This document shows positions 20,572 through 31,762 of a stretch of DNA of 64,000 bases, piece by piece. This stretch comes from Zanthoxylum bungeanum (Eukaryota > Streptophyta > Magnoliopsida > Sapindales > Rutaceae): contig SKCR01023419.1 in assembly GCA_019454045.1 (NCBI GenBank), positions 124,001 through 188,000 of the forward strand. Reading direction: 5' to 3'. Positions within the stretch are counted from its first letter, which is position 1; each line of letters begins with the position of its first letter. A program made the translations under genes and the position numbers. The notes under the pieces were generated by a model. That model saw nothing but the letters and a program-made list of their open reading frames with translations, had not been told where the DNA came from and did no database searches.

Positions 20572-22087
20572 CACTAGAGCAAATGAGACATGTCACGTAA
20601 TCCTAGACCATCTAGGTGGACTTACAATACTTTAGCCGACAATGTCTTTGTAAACGAATTAGCCAGGTTCTCTTCGGATGCAATCTTTGTGACGTTAACA
20701 TCTCCTCTCTACACTATCTCTCTGATAAGATGTTATTTCCTCTCTATAGGAGTTCCCCTCTTGTGGCTTCTTGGTTCTTTGGATTTTGCCACTGCACCAC
20801 TGTTATCGCAATAAAATGTGAGTGGTCTATCCATATATGGAACAACTTCCAGATCTCCCAAGAATTTACGGAGCCAGACTGCTTCCTTTACTGCTTCACA
20901 AGCTGCTACATATTCAGCCTACATGGTGGAGTCAGCAATGCAAGATTGCTTTATACTCTGCCATACTATAGCCCTACCACCTAGGGTAAACACTTATCTA
21001 GATGTTGATTTCCTAGAATCGACATCTGTCTGAAAATCAGAGTCTGTATACCCCCTTAGGATCATATCCTCACCGGATACAAGCAAATAATCTCTCGTTC
21101 TCTTAAGATACTTGAGAATGTGTTTCACAGCCACCCAGTGATCCAATCCTGGGTTCTACCAACTGCTGAGGCATATGAGATATGTCTCATTTCCTCAACA
21201 TCTTGAGGTGTTTTAGGCAACTGTTCCTTCGACAAATGAATTCCATGCCGATAAGGCAGATTGCCTTTCTTGTAATTTTGCATCCCAAATCGCACAAGGA
21301 TCTTGTCGATATAAGATGTCTGAGACATAGCTAACAGTCGTTTCTTGCGATCCCAAAGTATTTGAATCCCAAGAACATAACTGGCCTCTCCCAAATCTTT
21401 CATTTGGAATTGGTTAGCTAGTTAGTTTTTCACGTCCGATAATATCCTTACATCATTCCCAATGAGTAAAATATCATCGACGTATAAAACAAGAAAAACC
21501 ACCTTCCCGTCAATGACGCGCTTGTATACACAAGGCTCATCGATATTCTGCTCAAAATCATAAGACTTGATCGTGGTATCAAATCTTATATTCCAAGATC
21601 GAGATGTATATTTAAGTCCATAAATGGACATTTGCAGCTTGCAAACTTTTTGCTCTTGACCATGGGCTTTGAACCCCTCTGGTTGTACCATATAGTTACT
21701 CTCATTAAGATTGCCATTCAAGAATGCAGTCTTGACGTCCATTTGCCAAATTTCATAGTCATAATATGCGGCAATGGATAGAAAAGTGCGGATGGATTTG
21801 AGCATGGCTACTGGCGAGAAAGTTTCCTAATAGTCAACTCCCTTTTTCTAGGTATAACCATTGGCCACTAGCCTAGCCTTGAAGGTCTGTACCTTCCCCT
21901 CCGCTCCCCTCTTCCTCTTGTATATCCACTTGCAACTTATAGGTTTCACCCTATCAGGTTGGTCTACAAGTTCATAGACTGAGTTGGAGTACATGGACTC
22001 CATCTCCAGGTTCATGGTTTTGAGCCATTCCTCTTTGTCAGAATCATCCATTGCACTACGATTGGTCAATAGATCATCTATACCTTC
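20572..22087 (-). pseudogene. A1 reverse transcriptase and RNase H
   Basis: Read leftwards from 22069: KEEWLKTMNLEMESMYSN, CKWIYKRKRG and ARLVANGY (RT N-terminus), then IWQMDVKTAFLNGNL, SIYGLK and an intact YVDD at 21473-21484. KDLGEASYVLGI follows at about 21390. Between SAVG and NPGLDHW (about 21155-21165) some 75-80 bases, normally encoding the CTRPDI region, are missing. RNase H continues to about 20590 with degraded DxDFQTD, DSTMxAEYVAACEA and YCDNSGAVA motifs. Stops and a frameshift at 21405-21425 disable it. Confidence 0.85.
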
Positions 22088-22092
22088 GCTGG

Positions 22093-24450
22093 TGTTGGAA
22101 TGTATGCCTTAGAGCTACATGTGATGTAAACGGTTTTATGTGTTTTGAAATAATACGATACATTATTCATTTATCAAAATTGTTTATTTAATTTTCGCAT
22201 ATTATATATCATCTTAAATATCCTAGATTACTTATGTGCCTTCGGACTTAGTGTATGAGTGTCATACACAAGAGGATTTAAGTCTGAAGTTAGTAATCTT
22301 AAATAGTCCATAGAGAGCAAACAAAGCGGGTACTTTGTTTGTGGTTTATCTATAGCTGCGATCCATTCTATATTTGTATGACGATCTTGATCCGGATCGT
22401 CCATATAGAGACATGAGAATATAGGCACCTTGTATGATGCGATCATATAGGACTGGATCCAGATGGAAATGACATTCTTATAATATCCATTAAACTAAGA
22501 AAGTCATTTTGATTTACTAGATGGTCATATATGGATTGATCTTAATCCTGAGTGTACTACGAACTCCTGCATGAGAGGCCATGTCCTTCGATTTACAAAG
22601 GTGAGGTTGGTGTAGTAGTCCCGACCAATAGCTACGTACTTTGGGGGCATGGTCTGTTGTGTAGCTGGGAACGTTTTACATAGACATGAAGTTCACTCCT
22701 TCTTGCGAGAAGTAGAGGAGTATCTTTCTTAAGGGTTGATTCGGTGCTTGAACGATTTGAGCGCTCAAGTCTTTCTATTACGAATAGAAAGATTAAAATT
22801 CATAATAGTTATGAATAAATCGTTTATTAGAGAATCAATGGTACTTAAGGTAAAAATAATTAGAGGGGTATAACAGACATTATGACCCGACTCTAATTAC
22901 GAGATACTCGTGAAGGGTCAATTCGTATGTAATGACTATATCGATGGACAACGACTTGGTTCGGCTTAATATATCATCTGCGGCAACGAGAGTGCAGCTT
23001 CGGGTTTTTAGTGGAATAACCTGGAGCTAATAAATTGGAATATTTAATTAAGAGCTTAATTAATATTTCGAGATTATTGGAACTCGGAACCGTATGTCCA
23101 TTTGGTCCATGTGCTAGCTCAATTTACTATAGCGGATTTAGTATAATTGGATAGTCCAATTATATACTCACATATGTATAAATATTATTAATATGATTAA
23201 TAATATTATTTGTCACACTTGAAATTATATATTAAAAGTTAATGTATGGTATTAATAATTATATGATAATTATTAAATACAAAATATTAAATTATATATA
23301 TGATATAATTTAATGAGGCTAAAGTTGTAATTTCCAAATTAAAGGGTTTTGGAAACACTTGATTTAATTTTGGAAGTTACAAATCTATAATGGCATTAAT
23401 CCTTTTGATTTTGTAACATCTTTGACTTTATGAAAGTAATATTACATGTTACAAAATTAATAAAGAAAATATATGCCATTGCCGAAAATTGAACAAGAAT
23501 AAAGGGAATGAATTTGGTTATTTTGGAAACAAAATAATCCTTAGCATTAATATTGGAAGTTATGACTTTCAAAATGGTTAATTGCTTATTCAATTTTATA
23601 ACATCTTTTCAATAATGGTAATTGAAAATTTGATGTTACAAAATTAACAAATCCTAGCCTTGGCCGATTCTTGCATGGGATGGGGAGGAGAGTGGTTTTG
23701 TTTTGGAAATAATTGACCTAAGTATAAAAAGAAAATTTGATTTTCTTTTGTAAGAGAACTCTCATTCTTGCAAACCCTAGCCTCCATCTTCTTCCTCATT
23801 CTCTCTCAATTGTTGAGAAAAGAAAAATAAGAAAAATATGAGTGTGACTAGTAATCTCTAAAAGGTTTAGGGATTCATTTAGTGAGTGTAGCCCACACTA
23901 TTTTCCGTTGGTAACGAGACATAGCTCGGAAGGTCGAATGGTGGATCCGATAATCTACACATGGTTCACGGCAAAGCAAGATTGATGCAAGATGATCATG
24001 CGCAGATGGTCATCAATCATGAATGAAATGCACGTGATCAAAACCCAAAAATGCATTATTATCTTCATCCTTTTAATTGCTCACTGGCCATTTGTAATGA
24101 CACATTTATGTGCGTGTGATGAATGGATTTGTGGAATGACATTCAGCTACTTTGCTAATCTGATTATGTGGCCATGATGTGTGTACGCATGATATTTACG
24201 AATTAAAGGAACAAGTGAGGCGCAGATCAAAGGTTGATAACAGACAACGTGCGTGACTGGTTGACGATAATGCATGGGAGTCAAACAGCCGCAAGTCTGT
24301 GTGCAGTGTGCGTGCATGATTCAAAAGTTGTTCGGATCTGGGATTTTGGGCGGAAAAATTCTGGATACAAAGAAGAAGGGCAGAAAAATTTTCAAGGTCA
24401 ATCCCGGGTACCTAAGCCGCTACCGCTGCGCGAGGAAAATGTTTCCTACA
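22093..24450 (+). mobile_element. Solo LTR-A inserted in A1 pol
   Basis: TGTTGGAATGTATGCCTTAG to GGAAAATGTTTCCTACA, 2358 bp, the best full copy of LTR-A in the window. Flanks gctgg (22088-22092) and actgg (24451-24455) give a 4-of-5 target duplication. The A1 pol linker continues across it on the other strand. TATA-like box at 23723. No ORF inside is credible. Confidence 0.93.
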
Positions 24451-24563
24451 ACTGGATGTGAGAACTTGTGCCTCTCCAACCCCAAGGTAGCGATCAGGTT
24501 GTCGTACAACCCTCCCACTGAGTCTAGGTGGTAGATCATTCTGACGAACTTGCATCTGATGCT
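24451..24563 (-). pseudogene. A1 integrase-RT linker fragment
   Basis: Minus-strand translation contains RLSGRVVRQPDRYLG, the conserved R-x-SGR-x-x-x-PxRY linker between integrase and RT of copia pol. It continues into the fragment left of the solo LTR-A (EGIDDLLTNRS) and, beyond B2, into the integrase at 44180 upward. This short piece proves that the A1 sequences on both sides of B2 and of the solo LTR-A are one element. Confidence 0.8.
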
Positions 24564-24568
24564 CAGAT

Positions 24569-26258
24569 TGTTGGACAATTATGACCCATAGCATCACTAT
24601 TTGTAAAAGACATTGTGGTTTTTGTACAAATTAACTATGTTGCAATGGAAATTGCATTTTATCATTTTGTAATTTGATTACTTAAATATATAAATGATAA
24701 AAGTCATTATGATTAGTTCCGGATTATAAGATATGAGACAGTATCAATCCATAACGGTTTAATCATTAAATATCCCTAGTCATAGTATTATCGAGACTCG
24801 ACATCGATAATGCAGAATAGACTAGTATTGCACTTGTGCGTGTTATGGAAGCGTAACATCATAGTTCTCATTTATTTAAGTATTGGATACTTATGCAAGT
24901 GTGATAGGAGGTTGTGTTTACCGATGGTACGGAAACAGCTTCGCTCTGGATAGACCCCGCGGAATCCCATTGGTAGTATGACTATGTGTCTATGGGAATC
25001 TGCATCAGGGTAGGTGTATTTAGTCTTAACCTGAGACTTGCATCGCTAGTACTTGCGACATCGCTAGTACTTGCGACAATCAATACGCTTTGGTTTTGGT
25101 CGTCCAGGACTTTAACAGGTTCTGTGTACGCCTCTTCTGGGTTTATTGAGAATCGTAGTGTATTTGGTGTGATGTCAAGATGGAAGTATCACTTCAGTCA
25201 TATGGAGATGATGTTCACGCAGGGATACAAAACTGGTACTCTAATTGGTTGCAACCATCGGGATAATATGACATGGTCATGATTATCTGATTAAAGAGAC
25301 TAGTTGCTTGTAATCCCATATATGCTTCGTACGGGGCAGACACTATTCCAGCCCCAGGCCTTGCATGTGACATCAGATACTGGATCGTAATACGCAATAC
25401 TATGTATACTACGCCTGACAAAGATTATATATTCCATTAAGAATATTTCTGGAGAATTGGGTAGGCACGGTGCTTTGCTAGAAGCCAACCATGTCTCGTA
25501 AATCGGTAAAAATGTAGTATGAGGTACGTACATGTTCGGATAGTCCGACTATCGAATTTACTGCCAACATATCTAGGGATCTCTTGGGTCGCTTCCCGAA
25601 GATTCACCGATGACGTATGATTCGAACATAATTAATCTGAGATTAATTACGGAGAGATTTTATCTGGGATAAAATACTATTTGAAGAGAGAGGGCGATTA
25701 ATTTGGAATTAATCGATAAAATAATATATTCACATCACTTGTCACTTTAATTACTTTTTGGTGATGGGTTTTGGTGAAGGAATGATGGTAACTTGTATGA
25801 CACATTTGTGTGTAATGATGGGAATGACTTTTACCAAAATTTTAGATTTGATATATCATTTGATTTTAAAAACAATTAACACAAGTTATTCACTCATTCT
25901 CTCTCACTCACTCACGGTTTTGGAAGCCAAAAACATTATCTCCATTTTCTTTCATCTTGACCGAAACTATGAGGAAAAGAATAAGAAGTTTTTGTTGCAA
26001 AAATTTCTAAGTGGTAGCACACACAAGGAATCATCCAAGGTGATAGGGAAACCATCCCAAAAGCTTGGAATCAACTCAAAAGCTTGGAGCTTGGATTTCA
26101 TCCTCAAAAGGGAAGTGGCCAGCTTGGCCGAGGAACAAGTTTTGTATTTGATGCATCCAACATCCGATCTTTGTAAGTATGATTCCGCCATACTTTACTT
26201 TCGTAATCACATGATTTCATTGCTTTATATGATCTTGGGATTGTCTTAGAGACCAACA
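24569..26258 (+). repeat. B2 5' LTR, with a 243-bp internal deletion
   Basis: Starts TGTTGGACAATTATGACCC and ends AGAGACCAACA. Compared with the 3' LTR it lacks 243 bp (corresponding to 43406-43648) at 25731/25732, which removes most of the palindrome series. It also has an 18-bp tandem duplication at 25043-25060/25061-25078. The 3'-end hairpin is at 26175-26195. Confidence 0.93.
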
Positions 26259-26259
26259 A

Positions 26260-26273
26260 TGGTATCATGAGCC
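26260..26273 (+). promoter_or_regulatory. B2 primer-binding site
   Basis: TGGTATCATGAGCC one base after the LTR. It is the initiator-methionine tRNA type (TGGTATCAGAGCC) with a small change in the middle. Confidence 0.75.
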
Positions 26274-28468
26274 TTGATGAGCATGAAATATACTTAGGGT
26301 GTATATACTAAAATTTGGGTAAATTTGATTTGAGGATGTTTTAATCAAATTGTTTGTTTGAGTATGCTTGTATATTGATAACTTAGAGTTATGCATGATC
26401 AATTTTAGAAAAAAATAATTGGATTAATTTTGCCCAAAATGCTAGGCTTGGCCCAATGCAATATAGCCCTAAAGTCATGGTATTTTTTGTTCTTTTGATC
26501 ATTGGATGAGTTTAAAGACTTGGGATAAATTGATTAATAATTTAATTGGATTGAAATCGAAATCGGTTTAAAAAATCCCAAAATGTCGTGACCTTGAGAA
26601 GCATGAAATGAGATGATTTTTTGTTTCAATAATGTTGGACATGTGTTGAACAAATTATAGCATGATTAATTAATTAAATTGATTTTTGGAAATGTTAATT
26701 TAGATAATTAATTAATGCAATACACTTTAATTAATTAAATTATGAAATTTGGAATTTTAGAATTTGATTAATTGGGCTTAATTTAGAATTAGGCTTTAAA
26801 TGTGGTATTTGGGCCTAATGGGCTTGGTTGGGCCAAGTTGGTTTAGGTCAATTGGATTGGATCCAAATTGGGCCTAAACCATTCCATTAAGTCCAAATAG
26901 AACAAATGGGCCTTTTATGTTTAATTGGGCCTAATGGGCCTAAATTGGTTTCTTGGCAAATAGGGTGATTCCTTAATTGGGCTTTGGTATTTGGGTTTGA
27001 CCCATATTGACCAAAGTCCATGCCTTAAGAAATTAATTGAAAGCCCATTGGACTTTAATTAAATGACATTGGATGTTAATTGGGCTTTGAGACCCATTTA
27101 GATTAGATTTGGAATCTAAGTCGTAAATGCGCATTAAAAAGTGTAGTTATTTAATTTGGAATTAAATATAGAATTAGTATTGAATACAAATTAAATTAGA
27201 TTTAAATTGTAGTTCGATATAATTCAAGAATTCGTACTTCGAGTACTTATTCTCAAACGAGTTGGACTCGCGCAAATCAAATCGTTGTTTGAACATTGGA
27301 TGATCACTTTATTCAAAGATTAATTAATTGGATTATATTCATTGAATAATATGCTTTGTGTGAATACATGGATGTGTTGAATGAATAATGTATATCGGAT
27401 GGATATTAGAAGGGAAATGGCAACATTGGAAATTGTTGTAAATTTAGAATTTATTAAATTGGACCTGCGTGTCCAGCCTTATCTCTCTCGATTCTTTGTA
27501 ATTCTCTTCTCACCTAATTCCCCTCAATGTTAATGAGGTTTCTTTAATTGTATTATGTAATTATGTAGAAGTAAGAATAGTGCTAGCCGGGGAGAGGAAA
27601 TGGAGTGATTTTTTCTAGGAACAATTTGTGAGATATTCATCCGCATATCATTATTAATTTATTTCCGCGCCTTATTATGCTTTTAGAATGCATGCTTAAG
27701 GGTGTATGATGAGACCTAACAAAGATAATAAATTGGTTGCCAATTTACGCGAAAAACCCTCAATAAATATTAAGTGTTTTCCTTCCATTGAGTGATTCTT
27801 ACTCAAGATCCAAGATTGGCACTAGTTTGTTGGCCAAAGTCAAGACCTTTATCCATCGCGGATGTGTTTGAATCATGAAGGCTTTGTTCCATATCGCATG
27901 TCTTGTCCAAGTTGTGATTTGTTGGCTAAAGTCAAGATCACTTCTTGTACATCGACATCGATTACGAAGCTTTCCAAAGTCAATGGGTTCTGGTTAACTG
28001 GAATCATTAAGCTTGTTGTGCCAAATCCAAGGCTTAGTTGATTCAGAGGAAAAAGGTTAGGAAAATATATTGGATATATTGGCATATATATTGTATATAT
28101 GTCTCGGACTTGGAGGTCCACCTACCGGATCTAGGAATTGGATGAGATCCAATTGATCTTAGAGATCTACCTAGTTAAATATCATACAGCTTGTTGGCCA
28201 AAGTCAAAGTTGTGTGTTATTTAACGGGATCCTAGCCCACTAGGAAACTAGTTTTCCCGAGTACTCAACAGAGGGTTAGAGGCTCGCCGAAAAATAGTGG
28301 GAGGCTAGTATTGAATTAGAAATTTCGTTCAAATACTTAGCTTTACGCGCTTTCAAATTATTTCGTCAATCAATTTTATTCGTTGGACTAATATATTATT
28401 ATTTTTCTTGTAACAGTTAGACTGTACCTATACATCGTTAATCGAATAGTTGGACTATTGCCGTTAAG
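26274..28468 (+). other. B2 untranslated leader (~2.2 kb)
   Basis: No ORF of note. TGGGCC/AGCCCA motifs cluster at about 26770-27060, the GCCAAA hairpin quartet lies at 27827-28213, the AATTGGAT/ATCCAATT stem is near 28137, and the hairpin ATAGTTGGACTAT (28446-28458) sits just upstream of gag. Order and spacing match B1 and B3. Confidence 0.8.
27827..28213 (+). promoter_or_regulatory. B2 leader hairpin quartet
   Basis: Repeat copies start at 27827, 27919, 28014 and 28191. Arms: copy 2 GTGAT/ATCAC (27914, 27937) against GTGAC/GTCAC in B1, and copy 3 AAGC/GCTT (28010, 28033) against AAGT/ACTT in B1. Both differences are compensatory. Copy 4 keeps ACAGC with GTTGT. Copy 1 has only a weak stem. 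Confidence 0.6.
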
Positions 28469-29340
28469 ATGACAAGAAAGTTAAGCATTAGGGATATTGT
28501 CATAGGCGATAATGTCTTTAATGGAACAAACTTTCAAGACTGGGATATGAATCTCAGAATTGTTCTGGATCCGAGAAGTTACTCTACACTATAGAGAAAC
28601 ATCTTGGGCCTAAGCCCCGACCTGATAAGTTGCTTGAGCTAGAGATTTGGAAGACTCATAGCGATGACAATGCAATTGCTCAATCAGTAATGCTTGCCGC
28701 TATGACTCCGTAATTCCGTCGTCAAAACAAGGGATTGGATCCCTATGAGATAATGGCGAAGTTGCATGATCTTCACCAATCTAATCTTAGATTGAAAGGA
28801 TATGAGTTGCAGAAGAAGCTCTTCCGCGCTCACATGTCAGAGGGTACGTCTATTGAGCACCATGTGTCACAGTTGATTGCTGACATTGAGCAGCTCGGAC
28901 AGATGGGCATCGTCTTCGAGGCTGAGACTTCAGTAGATTTGATCCTACAGTCTCTCCCCGACACTTGAAGTGGGTTCATCATGAACTACAACATGTTGAA
29001 CCAAGACCAAACTCTTGGAGAGTTGATGTCCACTCTGCGCGAAGCAGAAAAAGAGATAATTAAGGGCAAGAAGCGCGAGGCGCACTTTGCTTCAACATCT
29101 TAGACTCCGAGGAATTGTCCCAAGGCAACTGGAGGTTTCAAGAAGAAGAAACATAAGAAGAAGGGAAAGGCCAAATCGTCAAAGGGTTCTGGGAAACCTA
29201 AGGACAAATCCCAAGATGTATGTTTGCAGTGCGGGAAGCGGGGTCACTGGAAGCGTGACTGCCGTGAGTACAAGGCTCACATGAAGGAAATCAAAGCGGG
29301 CAAGGCACCGGCTTCAGGTATGTTTGTTATAGAAATAAAC
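28469..29340 (+). pseudogene. B2 gag
   Basis: ATG at 28469 (MTRKLSIRDIVIGDNVF, then NFQDWDMNLRIVL). The frame is lost near 28570 and resumes in another frame from about 28714 (EIMAKLHDLHQSN, EGTSIEHHVSQLIADIEQLG). Stops at TAA 28711, TGA 28966 and TAG 29101. A complete CCHC zinc knuckle C-L-Q-C-G-K-R-G-H-W-K-R-D-C lies at 29221-29262 after a lysine-rich stretch. The product would have been the capsid/nucleocapsid that packages element RNA. The TAA at 28711 is at the same codon in B1 and B3. Confidence 0.85.
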
Positions 29341-31762
29341 ATGTCTACTACTAGTTTTAAAAATTGGATTTTTTATTTTGATTGTGAAACTCATATATAT
29401 ACTGATGTGCAGGATCTACATATTAGCAGGAGACTAGCCTCAGGAGAGATTGACCTCCGCGTTGGAAATGGGACACGAGTCGCCGTTTTGGCCATTGGCA
29501 CTTTTGTTTTGGAACTGCCATCGGGGCATGTACTTAAACTATCAGACTGTTATTATGTACCTAGTCTGACTAGGAATATTTTTTCTGTATCTATGTTAAC
29601 CAAATGTGGGTATACTTTTGTATTTAGAAACACTGGGTGTTTTATGTATAAAAATGATATGGAAATTTGCACTGCTGATGTAAATAATGGTCTTTATATT
29701 TTGAATATGAATCAATCTCAAACATATAATGTAACAAATAAAAGGCTTAAAGTAAGTAACAAAGATGAAACTAACATGTGGCATTGTCGTCTGGGACACA
29801 TAAACAAGACACGTATATCCACACTTTCGAAGGGTGGGTACTTGGATGGATTTGATCCAAATTCATATGACGTCTATGAATCTTGTTTATTAGGCAAGAT
29901 GCCTAAATCACCTTTTAGCGGTAAAGGTGTACGTGCCACCGAACTGTTAGCCCTCGTTCATAGTGACGTATGTGGGCCCATGTCTAGCCAGGCTAGAGGT
30001 GGATATGAATACTTCGTAACCTCTACGGATGATGCATCGCGTTATGGTTATGTGTATCTTATGAGACACAAGTCGGAAACCTTTGAGAAATTCAAAGAAT
30101 TTCGACACGAAGTAGAAAAACAGACCGGCAAAAGTATTAAGACATTACGGTCGGACCGTGGTGGCGAATACTTAAGCAATGAGTTTCTTGATTACTTGAA
30201 AGAATATGGTCTTCTTTCACAGTGGACTCCTCCCGGAACACCACAATTAAATGGTGTGTCCGAACAGAGAAACCAAACTTTGTTAGACATGGTAAGGTCT
30301 ATGATGAGTCACACAGAGCTACATATTTCCTTCTGAGGATATGCATTGAACAATGCAATACTTATTTTGAATAAGGTTTCGTCAAAGCCTGTTCAACAGA
30401 CTCCGTATGAAATATGGACAGAAAAGAAACCGGGTTTCTCATTCCTGAAGATTTGGGGTTGCTGGGCATACGTTAAACGTTGGAAGGTACCAAACTTGAA
30501 CCCAAATCGGATAAATGCCTATTCGTAGGATATCCTAGGGAAACCAAAGGATATTACTTCTATCACCCACAAGAGAACAAAATATTTGTTGCTCTACATG
30601 CGATTTTCCTTGAGAAGGAATTCCTAAATGCAGTGATAAGTGGGATGAAAGTAGAACTCGATGAAAATCGGAGTGATATTGTTCCTGGCACAGAATCCTT
30701 AACGGAACATGAACAATCCATCAGGGATGAGACTGTACCACAATCTTCAAATACACAAGGAGCGCGTAGGTCAGAGAGAGTCAGAAAATAACCTGAGAGG
30801 TATGGGTTTCTGATCTCACCTTATGTGGATATTAATCTTATTGAGGAAGACGAGCCGGCTACAAGCGAAAGGGTATCGTCAACGACATGGTGTCGATTAC
30901 GACGAAACTTTTTCACCTGTTGCCATGATTAAATCCATTCGGATTATGCTTGCTATTGCTGCATATTTTGATTACGAGATATGGCAGATGGACTTCAAAA
31001 CTGCTTTCCTTAACGGAAACCTTTTGGAGGATGTTTATATGCAACAGCCTGACGGTTTTGTCATACCAAGACTTGCAAACAAAATTTGTAAGTTAAATCG
31101 ATCCATTTATGGATTAAAGCAACCATCGCGTTCTTGGAACCAACGTTTTGATGAGATCATAAAAGAATATGATTTCGTTCAAAACGAGGATGATCCTTAT
31201 ATATATAAGAAGGTTAGTGGGAGCGCACTAACATTCATTTTCCTTTACGTTGATGATGTATTGCTTATTGGCAATGACATTCCCATGTTAACATCGATGA
31301 AAGCTTAGCTTTCATTAAAATTCTCCATAAAGGATCTGTGAGAAGCAGCCTTTATTCTAGGAATAAAGATCTACCGGGATAGATCTAGAAAGCTGCTTGG
31401 ACTCTCCCAGAGCACGTACATTGACAAAGTGTTGAAGAGATTCAACATGGATCAGTCCAAGAGGGGACTGTTGCCAGTGTCACATGGCGTCACTCTATCT
31501 AAGGACATGTGTCCTAAAACTCAAGATGAAAGAGACAGTATGAGTCGGATACCGTTCACCTCGGCAGTCGGATCGATCATATATGCCATGATATGTACGC
31601 GACCTGATGTCTCATATGCTTTGAGCATGTGTAGTCGTTATCAGGCCGATCCAGGTGATGGTCACTGGATGGCGGTTAAGAATATCCTTAAGTATCTTAG
31701 AAGAACTAAGGATGCTTTCTTAATCTATGGAGATGGAGAACTTGAGGTAACTGGGTATACCG
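29341..31762 (+). pseudogene. B2 pol: protease, integrase, RT, RNase H N-terminus
   Basis: The frame is open from the gag zinc knuckle to 30336. The protease active site reads D-C-E (29380-29388), a 6-base loss relative to DTG in B1. GAG-pre-integrase WHCRLGHINK lies near 29780, and integrase carries HSDVCGPM, STDDASRYG and GTPQLNGVSEQRNQ (D, D, E). TGA 30334 replaces Trp of FWGYAL; a frameshift lies near 30480; TAA 30789 follows RSERVRK. About 195 bp at the start of RT is missing at about 30860. RT keeps WQMDFKTAFLNGNL, IYGLKQPSRSW and YVDD (31246-31257). Stops TAG 31306 and TGA 31339. RNase H begins at about 31530 and is cut by B3 at 31762 after LEVTGYT. Confidence 0.9.

Noticed and set aside
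24451..24455. Two separate minus-strand copia elements on either side of the solo LTR-A
   Set aside because: The integrase-RT linker reads continuously across it and a 4-of-5 target duplication is present, so it is one element with an insertion.
28711..29103. Programmed stop readthrough in family-B gag
   Set aside because: Additional stops and frameshifts differ among copies and no intact reference copy is present; shared decay is simpler.
29224..30336. A 370-codon ORF as a functional gene
   Set aside because: It is the gag zinc knuckle, protease and integrase part of B2, with the protease active site deleted and a TGA in the integrase block; its apparent start is not an ATG.
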